A DNA stretch of 64,000 nt from Lacrimispora xylanolytica (GCF_026723765.1 NZ_CP113524.1:4117501-4181500), one strand, 5' to 3'; shown: positions 1 through 9,748, counted from the stretch's first letter. Numbers and translations: made by a program. The notes: a model not told the origin generated them from the sequence alone.

Positions 1-1275
1 AATCTGGCGTAGAATATATGGAAGCAAGTCCTCTGATACATTCATCTGCTCCTTTAAGAACTGGCTTAGCTGGTCTAACTCTGGTGTCATTAAGAAGCCG
101 TCATTGTCAGCCATGAAACGGATTTCCTGCTGAGTCGGGATATAATATGGAACCTTCTTCTGCACGCCAAGAAGATCCTTGTAGCTTTTCTGCTCTGCCA
201 GGGCCGCATCTACGAAGCAGCCATCAAGCCAAACCACAAGGCAGCGGTGTGGAAGCAGCTGTTCATATGCCTGCATCAATTCTTCCTGAGTGAGTTTTTT
301 TGCTTCATATTTATTAAAGGTTTCCAATAATACAGATGGAGGCGTGATGGCGTAGAGAGAATTGGCAGCACAAAGATAATCTCCGATGCTTGCCAGACGG
401 CTCCGCTCCTCCTGAAATTCAGGGGTGTTGATGGTGTTGTATGCTTCTACTACCTCTTTTGCCACTTTTAATCTGGTGTCAGACCCAGAGGTCAGGTAGC
501 CACCGGCATAGAGGTAATCAAGCTCAGCCATATCTTCGGTCATAACCTGGGAATCATCTGCTGCCAGCTGCTCAAATAATTTCATTTCTGAGTCACGGAC
601 ACAAAGGAAATACTTTCTCATGACTTCCTTATCTAAAATATAGGATATGGTCCGTTCTGTCAGCTCTTCCTTCTTTAATTTACCAAGCCCACTGATGCCA
701 TGTCTTTTGGCGATCTCTGCGATGCTGTTTTTATCATAGTAATGGAAGACCTCTTCCATATGAACTTCTTCTGATGAAGCTTCACCGCTATGGCCTAAAT
801 TTCTGTTAACGGCATCTACGTCATATTCCTTTATGCTTTGAGGGGCATTTTCAAGAAGATCGTAAAAAGCGGATAAGCCTCCGCAGTTTTCCGGAATGAC
901 ATCTCCTTTGAATTTTATTACCTGGGCATAGCTTTCTTTATAATCGGAATGAACCTCTTCCACCTGAATGACATGTTCCCAGTTATCCTTGAAATCGTAG
1001 GTATATGTAAATTTAGCAGCCTGAGAAACCAGAGTATCAATGGTTTCACTCACTGGCATGGAGGTGAACTTTTTGGATTTACTTTCTCCGTAGGGGATAA
1101 CCTGTATGCCCTCGGAACGGAACTCGAATTGGTACAGGTGTTCACCGCTCCAGGAAAATGCAGTCTGAATCACCTGATGTAGTCCTTCAAACGTAATCCC
1201 CTCCGGTACCAGAATCCTTCTCCATATCGGTGGCTTACTGCCTTTGATCGTGATTTTCAGTTGATATGCTCCCAT
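1..1275 (-). CDS. pRiA4b ORF-3-like family protein, 3' end beyond the window
   Basis: This leftward reading frame is open from an ATG at 1275 to the window edge (425 codons, no stop). The start follows an AGGAGG ribosome site. The first ~170 residues (YQLKITIKGSKPPIWRRI, then FEGLHHVIQTAFSW and YTYDFKDNWEH) match the plasmid pRiA4b ORF-3-like domain, a small fold often found in IS-element passenger genes and stand-alone chromosomal proteins; its biochemical role is unknown. The remaining ~250 residues are mostly helical and carry no motif I recognise. It is divergent from the pst operon and shares a 388-bp spacer with it. Family assignment is good; function is not known. Confidence 0.8.
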   Translation of the reverse strand, partial: MGAYQLKITIKGSKPPIWRRILVPEGITFEGLHQVIQTAFSWSGEHLYQFEFRSEGIQVIPYGESKSKKFTSMPVSETIDTLVSQAAKFTYTYDFKDNWEHVIQVEEVHSDYKESYAQVIKFKGDVIPENCGGLSAFYDLLENAPQSIKEYDVDAVNRNLGHSGEASSEEVHMEEVFHYYDKNSIAEIAKRHGISGLGKLKKEELTERTISYILDKEVMRKYFLCVRDSEMKLFEQLAADDSQVMTEDMAELDYLYAGGYLTSGSDTRLKVAKEVVEAYNTINTPEFQEERSRLASIGDYLCAANSLYAITPPSVLLETFNKYEAKKLTQEELMQAYEQLLPHRCLVVWLDGCFVDAALAEQKSYKDLLGVQKKVPYYIPTQQEIRFMADNDGFLMTPELDQLSQFLKEQMNVSEDLLPYILRQI

Positions 1276-1547
1276 GAAACGTCCTCCTGTCTCGTATCTT
1301 TCGTATCCGTTTTAAGGTAACGGATCTATTATGAAGTTTCTCTGTATAATAAAGCGCACGTTCCAATTTACCACACTTTATCCATTTCTGTCCAGTCTAT
1401 TCCACATATTTTAACAGCGTAACTACAGGATTTTTTATGAAATGCTTCATTTTAGAAAGAAAGACTCCTTCTTTATAGAAGAAAAGGAATTGTAACGGTT
1501 AAAATGACAAATACTCCTTTATATAGAAGCAACTCAAATATACCTTC

Positions 1548-1613
1548 TTTACACAACCTTTACAATACTTATACAAAAACATGATATCAGGATGTTCGGC
1601 TGACTGTTATACT
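1548..1613 (+). promoter_or_regulatory. PhoP-box-like direct repeats and extended -10 promoter of the pst operon
   Basis: Three hexamers, TTTACA (1548), TTTACA (1559) and TATACA (1570), are spaced exactly 11 bp apart. This is the layout of the Bacillus PhoP box (TT[AT]ACA repeats with 11-bp period). An extended -10, TGTTATACT, lies at 1605-1613 and has no recognisable -35, as expected of an activator-dependent promoter. pstS starts 50 bp downstream. The rest of the spacer (1276-1547) shows nothing I can name. Binding by a PhoP-type regulator is inferred; the pair at 15601-17718 is a local candidate. Confidence 0.7.
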
Positions 1614-1663
1614 CCAACATGTAAGCGAAAGCAATTTATCTTAGAAAAGAGGAGATAGTGATT

Positions 1664-2587
1664 ATGAAAAAAAATATGATGAAGACATTGGCAATTACAG
1701 GATTAACAATCCTTGCTATGGGTGCTTTGGCTGGATGTGGAAGCCAGAATGCAGAAACAAAAGCTGCTGATACAACCACCACCGCTGCCGCTGCAAATGA
1801 TACAACTGCTGCCGGGTCTACAGCTGGTACAGAGGCTGCAAAAGGCGATTTAAAAGGCTCTATCAGCATGGTTGGTTCTACTTCTATGGAAAAATTTGCG
1901 ACAGCTTTAGGTGAGGTCTTCATGGAGAAATATCCAAGCGTTACTGTTCAGACTGAATTCGTTGGTTCTGGTGCAGGCATTGAGGCAGTTGGAAATGGTT
2001 CTGCAGATATCGGTAATTCCTCCCGTAACTTAAAGGACGAAGAAAAAGCAAAGGGCATCAATGAAAATATTGTTGCTATTGATGGAATCGCAGTTGTTAC
2101 TGATTCTAAGAATGCTGCTGAGAACCTGACGAAAGATCAGTTAATTAATATATATAACGGAACAACGAACAACTGGAAGGATTTAGGCGGCGCAGATCAG
2201 CCAATCGTAGTCATTGGACGAGAGTCTGGATCCGGTACCAGAACTGCTTTTGAAGAGCTGTTAAAGTTAGAGAACAAGTGTAAATACAGCAACGAGCTTG
2301 ACAGCACCGGCGCTGTTATGGCTAAGGTTGCATCTACTCCTGGTGCTATCGGTTATGTATCTCTTGATGTTCTTGATGATACCGTTAAAACCTTAAAGCT
2401 GGAAAACACAGATCCAACCCCTGAAAATATCAAAGCTGGCTCTTACTTCTTAAGCCGTCCATTCGTTATGGCTACTAAGGGTGAGATTTCTGCTCAGAAT
2501 GAAAATGTAAAGGCTTTGTTTGACTTCATTTACTCTGATGAAGGAAAAGAATTAGTGAAATCTGTTGGTTTAATCCCTGCAAATTAA
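1664..2587 (+). CDS. pstS: PstS, phosphate ABC transporter substrate-binding lipoprotein
   Basis: Extracytoplasmic phosphate-binding protein that delivers phosphate to PstCA. The N-terminus is a lipoprotein signal (MKKNMMKTLAITGL then LAGC lipobox), followed by an Ala/Thr-rich linker of about 35 residues. The mature domain has the PstS signatures GSTSMEKF, QTEFVGSGAGIEA, SADIGNSSR and GRESGSGTRTAFEEL, which form the phosphate pocket in this family. ATG 1664 is preferred over GTG 1658 because the GGAG site at 1651 sits 9 nt before it. About 307 aa, normal length. First gene of pstSCAB-phoU. Confidence 0.95.
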   Translation: MKKNMMKTLAITGLTILAMGALAGCGSQNAETKAADTTTTAAAANDTTAAGSTAGTEAAKGDLKGSISMVGSTSMEKFATALGEVFMEKYPSVTVQTEFVGSGAGIEAVGNGSADIGNSSRNLKDEEKAKGINENIVAIDGIAVVTDSKNAAENLTKDQLINIYNGTTNNWKDLGGADQPIVVIGRESGSGTRTAFEELLKLENKCKYSNELDSTGAVMAKVASTPGAIGYVSLDVLDDTVKTLKLENTDPTPENIKAGSYFLSRPFVMATKGEISAQNENVKALFDFIYSDEGKELVKSVGLIPAN

Positions 2588-2610
2588 TGGACTGACAGAA
2601 TCATTTTTCG

Positions 2611-2649
2611 GGGACGCAGCTGCTTAACTACGTTGCGTCCCTGTTTTTT
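2611..2649 (+). terminator. Intercistronic terminator/attenuator between pstS and pstC
   Basis: GGGACGCA (2611-2618) pairs with TGCGTCCC (2634-2641) and is followed by TGTTTTTT. A Rho-independent hairpin between the binding-protein gene and the permease genes is the usual way of making PstS in excess over the membrane complex. Confidence 0.8.
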
Positions 2650-2665
2650 GAAAGGAGCTGCTTAT

Positions 2666-3601
2666 ATGCAACCAAAGACATATTCCATATTCGGTGGCCA
2701 TGGAAGTAAATCAGGAATCGAACGCGCTGCAGAGATTATCTTTACAATCTGCGGCTTCTTTGCTGTTCTGGCTGTGGCCTCAATCTCTTTATACATGCTC
2801 ATAAGCGGTACTCCGGCACTTTTTAAGGTTGGTATTCTTGATATTCTTTTTGGAACCACCTGGATGCCGGATGCCGCTACTCCTGGTTTTGGTATTCTTT
2901 ATGTTATTTTGACTTCTATCGTAGGAACTGCCCTGGCTATTTTAATCGGTGTTCCCATTGGTGTAATGACTGCTGTTTTCCTGGCTGAGGTAGCCCCTCC
3001 AGGGCTTACAAGGCTGGTACGCCCGGCGGTTGAGCTTTTAGCTGGTATTCCTTCTGTTATTTACGGGCTTCTTGGTATTTTGGTTTTGAATCCGCTGATG
3101 TATAAGCTGGAGCTTAAGATTTTTGCAGGGTCCACGACCCATCAGTTTACTGGCGGTGCCAACTTAATTTCCGCTGTTTTGGTTTTGGCTCTTATGATTC
3201 TTCCTACTGTGATCAACATCAGTGAAACGGCTCTTCGGTCTGTTCCACAGCATCTAAGAAGCGCTTCCCTGGCCCTTGGGGGTACACAGATCCAGACCAT
3301 TTTCCATGTAGTCATTCCGGCTGCGAAATCCGGTATCATCACGGCTGTCGTTCTTGGAACTGGCCGTGCCATTGGAGAAGCCATGGCAATCAGTCTGGTA
3401 TCCGGAAGCTCTGTAAATATTCCGCTTCCATTTAATTCGGTTCGGTTCCTGACAACCGCTATTGTTTCTGAAATGTCATATTCTTCTGGCCTTCACAAAC
3501 AGGTTCTCTTTACCATTGGACTTGTATTGTTTGCATTTATTATGATTATCAATGTATCCCTTAACAGCATACTAAAGAAAGGAGGCGCACAGCATGATTA
3601 A
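2666..3601 (+). CDS. pstC: PstC, phosphate ABC transporter permease
   Basis: Membrane subunit of the phosphate importer, forming the channel with PstA. About 311 aa with six predicted membrane segments. The permease (EAA-type) loop is seen as ALRSVPQHLRSASLALGGT near residues 190-210. The ATG at 2666 has an AAAGGAG site 10 nt upstream; the upstream in-frame start at 2633 lies inside the terminator hairpin and is rejected. The 3' end overlaps pstA by 8 nt, indicating coupled translation. Confidence 0.93.
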   Translation: MQPKTYSIFGGHGSKSGIERAAEIIFTICGFFAVLAVASISLYMLISGTPALFKVGILDILFGTTWMPDAATPGFGILYVILTSIVGTALAILIGVPIGVMTAVFLAEVAPPGLTRLVRPAVELLAGIPSVIYGLLGILVLNPLMYKLELKIFAGSTTHQFTGGANLISAVLVLALMILPTVINISETALRSVPQHLRSASLALGGTQIQTIFHVVIPAAKSGIITAVVLGTGRAIGEAMAISLVSGSSVNIPLPFNSVRFLTTAIVSEMSYSSGLHKQVLFTIGLVLFAFIMIINVSLNSILKKGGAQHD

Positions 3602-4496
3602 TCAAGTGGTACTGCCTGCTCCGCATGGAGCTTCTGCTTCTGGCAGCATTTATAATAAGAAGAGCCGTATTTCTGATACTATTTTACTGGTACTTATTTA
3701 TCTTTGCGCTTCTATTTCTATCCTTGTACTGATTGGTATTATGGGATACGTATTTGTACGGGGCATTCCGGCCATCAGCCTTTCATTTTTAACAACCGTT
3801 CCCAGTACGATTAAAGGAACCTTTGGAATTGTTGGAAATATTGTAAATACTCTTTATATTGTGGTGATTACCCTGCTCATTGCTACTCCTCTTGGGGTCG
3901 GGGCTGCAATCTATTTGAATGAATATGCAAAAGGTGGTAAAATAATCCGTATCATAGAATTTACCACGGAGACCTTATCCGGTATTCCTTCTATTATCTT
4001 TGGTTTGTTTGGATATGTGTTTTTTGGTATTACTCTTGGACTTGGATACTCTATTTTAACGGGTGCACTGACTTTGGCCATTATGGTTCTTCCCCTGATT
4101 ACCCGAACCACTCAGGAGGCCTTAAAGACCGTTCCCGCCAGCTATCGTTCTGGTGCTCTTGGTATTGGCGCGACTAAATGGTATATGATCCGCACCATTC
4201 TCCTCCCCAGTGCCATGCCTGGTATTTTAACCGGCATTATTCTGGCTATTGGACGTATTGTAGGAGAATCGGCCGCACTTTTATTTACAGCTGGAAGCGG
4301 ATACCTTCTTCCCAAGGACTTTTTCGGAAAAATCTTTGAATCCGGCGGTACCTTAACCATACAGCTTTACTTATGCATGCAAAAGGCAAAATACTCGGAA
4401 GCCTTCGGAATCGCAGTGGTTCTTTTAGTCATTGTTCTGGCTATTAACGGACTTGCAAAATTCCTTTCCCATAAATTCAACACGGAGGTCAAATAA
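3594..4496 (+). CDS. pstA: PstA, phosphate ABC transporter permease
   Basis: Second permease subunit of the phosphate importer, 300 aa, with about six membrane helices. The cytoplasmic coupling loop is visible as [20 protein letters not shown] around residues 180-200, the region that docks on PstB. The start ATG overlaps the end of pstC and has a GGAGG site at about 3581. The hydrophilic N-terminus of ~25 residues is usual in the family. It is followed 2 nt later by pstB. Confidence 0.93.
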   Translation: MINQVVLPAPHGASASGSIYNKKSRISDTILLVLIYLCASISILVLIGIMGYVFVRGIPAISLSFLTTVPSTIKGTFGIVGNIVNTLYIVVITLLIATPLGVGAAIYLNEYAKGGKIIRIIEFTTETLSGIPSIIFGLFGYVFFGITLGLGYSILTGALTLAIMVLPLITRTTQEALKTVPASYRSGALGIGATKWYMIRTILLPSAMPGILTGIILAIGRIVGESAALLFTAGSGYLLPKDFFGKIFESGGTLTIQLYLCMQKAKYSEAFGIAVVLLVIVLAINGLAKFLSHKFNTEVK

Positions 4497-4498
4497 TC

Positions 4499-5263
4499 GT
4501 GAATACTAACACCGTTAAAATATCTTCCAGCAACCTAAACTTATATTATGGCACCAACCATGCCTTAAAGGATGTTAATCTGGAGCTGTATACCAATAAA
4601 ATTACTGCATTTATCGGTCCTTCCGGATGCGGTAAGTCAACCTACTTAAAAACTTTAAACCGAATGAACGACCTGGTTCCCAATGTAAAAATAGAAGGAG
4701 AAGTCCTTCTTGATGGAGAGAATATCTACGATCAAAGGGTAGACACTACCCTGCTTCGTAAAAAAATCGGTATGGTATTCCAGCAGCCCAATCCATTTCC
4801 CATGAGCATCTATGACAATGTGGCTTATGGCCCAAGGATTCACGGAATTAAGCATAAAGCAGAGTTAGATGCCATCGTAGAAAAGAGCTTAAAGGGAGCC
4901 GCCCTTTGGGATGAGGTATCAAGCCGTCTGAAAAAATCAGCCCTCGGCCTTTCCGGCGGACAGCAGCAGCGTCTTTGCATTGCCAGAGCCCTGGCCGTGG
5001 AACCGGAGGTACTTCTAATGGATGAGCCGACTTCCGCTTTGGATCCTATCTCCACCTTAAAAATTGAGGACTTAATGGATGAACTGAAAGAAAAATACAC
5101 CGTAGCCATCGTAACCCACAACATGCAACAGGCAACCAGAATCGCCGATCACACTGCCTTTTTCCTTGTAGGGGAAGTTGTGGAATATGCTCCTACTACA
5201 GAGTTGTTTACAGTACCTAAGGATAAGAGAACGGAAGATTATATTACCGGTCGTTTTGGCTGA
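4499..5263 (+). CDS. pstB: PstB, phosphate ABC transporter ATP-binding protein
   Basis: ATPase that powers phosphate import. 254 aa with Walker [10 protein letters not shown] (~residue 40), Q-loop [15 protein letters not shown], signature [14 protein letters not shown], Walker [14 protein letters not shown] and switch His in IVTHNM. The FPMSIYDN string after the Q-loop is characteristic of PstB. It starts with GTG at 4499, preceded by CGGAGGT. Stop-to-start spacing from pstA is 2 nt. Confidence 0.96.
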   Translation: MNTNTVKISSSNLNLYYGTNHALKDVNLELYTNKITAFIGPSGCGKSTYLKTLNRMNDLVPNVKIEGEVLLDGENIYDQRVDTTLLRKKIGMVFQQPNPFPMSIYDNVAYGPRIHGIKHKAELDAIVEKSLKGAALWDEVSSRLKKSALGLSGGQQQRLCIARALAVEPEVLLMDEPTSALDPISTLKIEDLMDELKEKYTVAIVTHNMQQATRIADHTAFFLVGEVVEYAPTTELFTVPKDKRTEDYITGRFG

Positions 5264-5298
5264 TGGATATGATAGCAGAACAATAAAGGAGAATCGTA

Positions 5299-5961
5299 AT
5301 GACAACCAGAGTGAATTATGAGAATGAACTAAACCTTTTAAATGAAGATATTAAAGAAATGGGACGTATGGTGGAGCATTCCATTGAACAGTGCTTTATT
5401 GCTTTCGAGGATCAGGATTTTGAGAAAGCAGAGGACATTATTAAGGGCGACAGAACCATCAACGATATGGAGCGTTCCATTGAAGCCCGCTGTCTCTCCT
5501 TAATTCTCCGTCAGCAACCAGTAGCTGGTGACTTAAGAGTGGTATCCAGTGCCCTTAAGGTGGTCACAGACCTGGAGCGTATCGGCGACCATGCATCGGA
5601 TATTGCAGAACTGATTCTTCGGATTAAGGGAGAGCACGTATATCATGTCGTACGTCACATTCCGGCAATGGCAACTGCTGCCAGAGAAATGGTTCGTTGC
5701 TCGATTGAAGCTTTTATCACACAGAATATCGAGACAGCGAAACAGATCGAGCAGCAGGATGATGTAGTGGATGAATTATTCGATAAGGTAAAGACAGATG
5801 TGGTAGATTTGCTAAAGCAGTCTACAGAGCATATTGACCAGTGTATCGATCTTCTCATGGTGGCTAAATATTTAGAGCGTATTGGGGATCATGCGGTAAA
5901 TGTATGCGAATGGACAGAATTCGCAAAAACCGGGGCTTTGAAGAATGTACGGATCTTGTAA
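5299..5961 (+). CDS. phoU: PhoU, phosphate signalling regulator
   Basis: Cytoplasmic metal-binding three-helix-bundle protein that couples Pst transporter state to the phosphate two-component system and restrains uptake. 220 aa with the two tandem PhoU repeats; each carries an E-R-I-G-D-H-A motif (LERIGDHASDIAE near 93 and LERIGDHAVNVCE near 195). The start has an AAAGGAG site. It is the last gene of the pst operon, 35 nt after pstB, and precedes a strong terminator. Confidence 0.95.
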   Translation: MTTRVNYENELNLLNEDIKEMGRMVEHSIEQCFIAFEDQDFEKAEDIIKGDRTINDMERSIEARCLSLILRQQPVAGDLRVVSSALKVVTDLERIGDHASDIAELILRIKGEHVYHVVRHIPAMATAAREMVRCSIEAFITQNIETAKQIEQQDDVVDELFDKVKTDVVDLLKQSTEHIDQCIDLLMVAKYLERIGDHAVNVCEWTEFAKTGALKNVRIL

Positions 5962-5990
5962 AGCTACGAGCAGTGCGCCCTGAAAAGCGA

Positions 5991-6036
5991 AAATGCAGAT
6001 AAGAATGCTGGCATTCTTATCTGCATTTTTGTATTT
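5991..6036 (+). terminator. Rho-independent terminator of the pst operon
   Basis: A 17-bp perfect stem (5991-6007 with 6012-6028) has a 4-nt loop CTGG and is followed by TTGTATTT. It lies 30 bp after the phoU stop and is the operon terminator. Confidence 0.9.
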
Positions 6037-6038
6037 CA

Positions 6039-6120
6039 AGGCATACGGCGACAGCCGTCAAGCGAGAAGGAGCGAAGCGGATTCGAGCTTGGCACTGCGG
6101 ACTAGCTCCCGAAACATCCT
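6039..6120. repeat. Structured extragenic segment, possible dispersed repeat
   Basis: GC-richer than its flanks. It contains CGGCGACAGCCG, a short perfect hairpin, and an imperfect inverted pair (GTCAAGCGAGAA against TTCGAGCTTGGC). No open frame and no T-run follow it. It resembles the small extragenic palindromes that follow terminators in Lachnospiraceae genomes, but no second copy exists in this window, so dispersal is unproven. Confidence 0.3.
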
Positions 6121-6179
6121 CTTTTAATCTTTTATCATTTATTCCTTCCAATCCCACCCAAACTATGGACAAAGAACCA

Positions 6180-6221
6180 TAAAAACTGGGCAACCGACGC
6201 TCCCTCGCACCAGCTGCCCAG
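6180..6221 (-). terminator. Terminator of nagA
   Basis: On the minus strand CTGGGCA (6221-6215) pairs with TGCCCAG (6192-6186) and is followed by TTTTTATGG. It starts 9 bp past the nagA stop. Confidence 0.75.
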
Positions 6222-6229
6222 CCTGCCTA

Positions 6230-7369
6230 TCATAACATAGCGATCCCACGACAATAAGTCTGAACCACATCATAAGAATCCGAAAGCACCACCAGATCCG
6301 CATCATACCCTGCTGCCACCCGTCCCTTCCTGTCATCAACCCTTAAACACCTTGCCGGATTTAACGTACAGGAATTCAGCGCAGTATCAAACGGAACCAT
6401 AGCTTCCTCCACCAAAATCTGAAGCCCCCGATTCATATTCAGGGTACTCCCAGCAATGGTCTGAGTCCCCTTTAAGTACGCCAACCCATTATCCCGAATC
6501 TCAACATCGTGTCCTCCCAGCTTGTAGGATCCTCCCGGCGGACAATGCTTTGCCCGAAGAGAATCGCTGACCATAATGCCATACTCTCTTCCCTTGGCTG
6601 TAAAGAAGTTATTAAGCGCTGCCACATGAGAATGGCACCCGTCACAAATAATCTCTCCATAAATATCCCTGACCCGAAACGCCGTTCCCACCAGCCCGGG
6701 ATTCCTATGATGATAAGGAGTCATCCCATTATAAACATGAGTCATAGATATCGCTCCGTTAGCAATTCCCATCAAAGCCTGCTCATAGGAAGCAGAGGAA
6801 TGTCCCATACTAACCACCACCCCGTTCCTGCATAAATACCTGGTCAGTTCAAACCCTGCATCATGCTCCGGAGCAAGAGTAATATATCGAATCAGTCCCC
6901 TGGCTGCCTCCTGGTATCCCTGAAATTCTGCTATAGTTGCTTTGGCAATAGCCTCAGGAGGCTGAGCCCCCTTGTATTTCATATCAAGATATGGTCCCTC
7001 AAAGTGAATTCCAAGAATCTCAGCCCCATCATACTCACCTTCCGCCACATCCGCAACACTGGAGACAGCCTTTAAAAGCACTTCAGGAACCTGGGTTACT
7101 GTAGTCGGCAAGATGGAAGTAACCCCTTCTTCCGGAATCCGCTTCATCCACTCACGAAGCCCATCCGGCTCTCCATCATTGGTATCATAGCCGTATGCAC
7201 CATGAGTATGAATGTCAATGAATCCCGGGACGATCCTGTCTCTTCCATAATCAGCGTCAACCGTCATTTTCCCATACTCATAAACTGCTTCTATTTTCTT
7301 ATCTTCCACCTGTAACTGTGCGGGAATAAACTGTCCCCCGATCCAAATACGTTTGCTTTGTATGATCAT
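6230..7369 (-). CDS. nagA: N-acetylglucosamine-6-phosphate deacetylase
   Basis: Cytoplasmic amidohydrolase that removes acetate from GlcNAc-6-phosphate, feeding amino-sugar catabolism and cell-wall recycling. 379 aa. Visible motifs: PGFIDIHTHGAYGYD (metal-binding HxH), GIHFEGPYLD (metal Glu), VSMGHSSASY (metal His), MTHVYNGMTPYHHRNPG and IMVSDSLRAKHCPPGG (catalytic Asp). Length and motif order are standard. The ATG has a GGGAGG site. The usual partner nagB is not adjacent, and the gene stands alone with its own promoter and terminator. Confidence 0.95.
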   Translation of the reverse strand: MIIQSKRIWIGGQFIPAQLQVEDKKIEAVYEYGKMTVDADYGRDRIVPGFIDIHTHGAYGYDTNDGEPDGLREWMKRIPEEGVTSILPTTVTQVPEVLLKAVSSVADVAEGEYDGAEILGIHFEGPYLDMKYKGAQPPEAIAKATIAEFQGYQEAARGLIRYITLAPEHDAGFELTRYLCRNGVVVSMGHSSASYEQALMGIANGAISMTHVYNGMTPYHHRNPGLVGTAFRVRDIYGEIICDGCHSHVAALNNFFTAKGREYGIMVSDSLRAKHCPPGGSYKLGGHDVEIRDNGLAYLKGTQTIAGSTLNMNRGLQILVEEAMVPFDTALNSCTLNPARCLRVDDRKGRVAAGYDADLVVLSDSYDVVQTYCRGIAML

Positions 7370-7408
7370 AATTCTTATCCTCCCTTCACACGGTACTCTC
7401 TTTTCTTT

Positions 7409-7436
7409 AGTATACCAGTTCTGTCAGGGTTTTCAA
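7409..7436 (-). promoter_or_regulatory. Sigma-A promoter of nagA
   Basis: On the minus strand TTGAAA (7436-7431), 16-bp spacer, TATACT (7414-7409), with a TG one base before the -10 (extended -10). It is about 40 bp upstream of the nagA ATG. Confidence 0.65.
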
Positions 7437-7486
7437 GAATTTATGAAAATATTTTCTTTTTTCTTTATGCTTTTAAAAATTATATC

Positions 7487-9748
7487 CTAATCCACTGGCC
7501 AGCGTATGCTGACACGGAATAAATCTGCCTCGATTTCTACAAAAAGCTTTCCGTTTTGAAGCTCTACAAAGCTTTTGGCAATGGCCATTCCAAGGCCTGA
7601 GCCTTCCGTATTCCTGGACTGGTCTCCTCTTGCAAACCGCTCTGTGATTTCGTTTGGATTAAAGGTCAGCTCAGCGGCAGAAACATTTTTAAGGCTGATT
7701 ACCACAAATCCGTCTTCCTTTTTCATATCAATATAGGCTCTGGTATTTGGCATGGCGTATTTTATGATATTGGTCAGAAGGTTGTCAAAGATGCGGTAGG
7801 TTTTCTGACCATCTAAGGGAAGAACAATTTTTTCATCCGGCAGATTCCAGCGAAAATCAATGGTGGATTCTTCAATTTTATCGCTTAACTCCAGGCTTAC
7901 TTCCTTTAAGAGGCTGACTATATCTACCTCTTCCAAATTCAGGGTCACATTATTGCTGTTGGCTTTGCTAATCTCGAAAAGGTCTTCAATCAGGGACTTC
8001 AAACGCATGGACTTCTGTTCCAGTATATCAATATAAGCCTTACGCTGTTCCGGCGTCACTCTTTCATCCTTTAAGAGATTTACATAGGTGATGATGGCAG
8101 TCAGTGGTGTCTTTAAGTCGTGAGACATGTTGCTGATCAAGTCCGTTTTCAGCTTCTGGCTTTTCACTTCCTCATCAACTGCTACTTTAAACCCGCTTTG
8201 TATTTTTTGAATCTCCTTTTTAAATGGTTCGAACACACTTAGATCCTCCTCTATGGACACCTCTAAGTTTCCTTCCGCAATCTGGTTGGTGGCTTTTAAA
8301 AGCACTCGGTATTTCCCACTTAGGTCTCTGTAATACTTCCTCATAATAAAGAATAAAAGAATGGAATAAAAGAATAGTGCTCCAATTCCAAAAAACCACA
8401 GGCTGCAGAGAATGGCAAGGATAAGAAAGTTAACTCCAACAATACGAAATATGGTTTTGTCTGACTGTTCTTTTAAATTAATATCTCCTACATAATGGTA
8501 GACTTTAATGCATATCATCTTTAACCAGCCACAGAACCACCCGATTAAGGTACGTTCTCTAAGATAACGTTTGATACCAATACTAAGTACATCCCGCAGG
8601 CACAGAACTGCCCAATAGACGACTGCAAAAGGCAGTGACCACCAAAGAAGGTTCCATAGCTTTACCATGATCCCTGCCACACCGGGAAGAAAATTGGCCC
8701 TCAGAAGGGTTTCAAATAAATCTCCCTGATTGGTAACAATGACAAGATTGGTAAGGCCGGCACCAAAAGCAACTCCGCCACAGCCCACACCTGTTACGAT
8801 TTCAAATGGAGTTCTGAAAATCCGGCTGCTGTCTGGCAATGTCACATCCAGAAAAGAGAACAGGAATGCAAGAACGGTAACGGCACAGATGAGTCCTACA
8901 AATATTTTCAGAATGCTGTCGGAATCGTCGTAAGTGTTAGAAAAACCAGCGGCTGTATCCTTAAAAGCAGTAATCTGATCTGCTGTCATTCCATAGGTGA
9001 TGGTTATATTTTTAGGATTCTGAAGCCTTAGATCCGGTTCATATAAAAACTGCTCCCAATAATCCTCCATCATAGGGTCCTTATCCCCAAAATCCTGCAA
9101 AAGTGTAAGAAGCCTGGCTGTATTGTCTCCGTGAATGGAGACTACTTCCATTCTGCCCATGCCGTCGTACTTAAGTACGGTCTGGAACTCATATTTATCA
9201 TTCCCCAGTATGGTCTTTCCACCGGAGTGGTCGGATATCACCTGCCCATTTTCATTGAGAATCTGGTAATCCAGAGAGTTTCTTATGCTGTCAAAGCAGT
9301 TTTTCCAGTTATTGTAGCTGCGCATGGTCTTCTGGCGAAGATGGGATAAATATTCAGAACGGGTTCCGCTATTACTCTCACTTAAATCCACCGTAATTTC
9401 ATTCTCGATCGCCCCCTCCTGGACATCCGCATCCGCCTGATTCGTCTCCGCTGCGGCCACGGTTTCCTCTGTCTGGTTTTTCATCTCCTCTGCTGCTTTG
9501 GGAAAGAAAAACTGAAAGGGGGATATGATGTCGCCTTGATTATTACGGACCTGTTCCATGGAAAGAACATAATTTCCATATACAAGATATTTTAAAAATG
9601 TCTGCTGCTGGTATACCGGCTCCTCGTATCTGGCGGACTCATTCTTAAAAAAGGGATAGAGTCCTACCATGACAGCGGCAGCGGATACAATTACAACAAT
9701 TGCAAGAAGTATGCTGATCTTATGCCTGTTTTTCAATTTTGTATCCAA
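7487..9748 (-). CDS. Multi-spanning sensor histidine kinase (VanS-like catalytic core)
   Basis: Membrane sensor of the two-component pair with the gene just upstream. 753 aa, much longer than a typical VanS/PhoR kinase. Order: TM helix ~13-33; a large extracytoplasmic region to ~275; a polytopic segment of about six helices (~280-460) with glycine-rich stretches; a HAMP-like linker (NQIAEGNLEVSIEEDL); a HisKA domain with phospho-acceptor His in NMSHDLKTPLTAI (~530); and HATPase_c with N, G1 and G2 boxes (LLTNIIKYA, GSGLGMAIAKSFVEL). It overlaps the response regulator by 29 nt, so translation is coupled. Signal unknown; the polytopic input domain suggests an integral-membrane ligand. Confidence 0.88.
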   Translation of the reverse strand: MDTKLKNRHKISILLAIVVIVSAAAVMVGLYPFFKNESARYEEPVYQQQTFLKYLVYGNYVLSMEQVRNNQGDIISPFQFFFPKAAEEMKNQTEETVAAAETNQADADVQEGAIENEITVDLSESNSGTRSEYLSHLRQKTMRSYNNWKNCFDSIRNSLDYQILNENGQVISDHSGGKTILGNDKYEFQTVLKYDGMGRMEVVSIHGDNTARLLTLLQDFGDKDPMMEDYWEQFLYEPDLRLQNPKNITITYGMTADQITAFKDTAAGFSNTYDDSDSILKIFVGLICAVTVLAFLFSFLDVTLPDSSRIFRTPFEIVTGVGCGGVAFGAGLTNLVIVTNQGDLFETLLRANFLPGVAGIMVKLWNLLWWSLPFAVVYWAVLCLRDVLSIGIKRYLRERTLIGWFCGWLKMICIKVYHYVGDINLKEQSDKTIFRIVGVNFLILAILCSLWFFGIGALFFYSILLFFIMRKYYRDLSGKYRVLLKATNQIAEGNLEVSIEEDLSVFEPFKKEIQKIQSGFKVAVDEEVKSQKLKTDLISNMSHDLKTPLTAIITYVNLLKDERVTPEQRKAYIDILEQKSMRLKSLIEDLFEISKANSNNVTLNLEEVDIVSLLKEVSLELSDKIEESTIDFRWNLPDEKIVLPLDGQKTYRIFDNLLTNIIKYAMPNTRAYIDMKKEDGFVVISLKNVSAAELTFNPNEITERFARGDQSRNTEGSGLGMAIAKSFVELQNGKLFVEIEADLFRVSIRWPVD

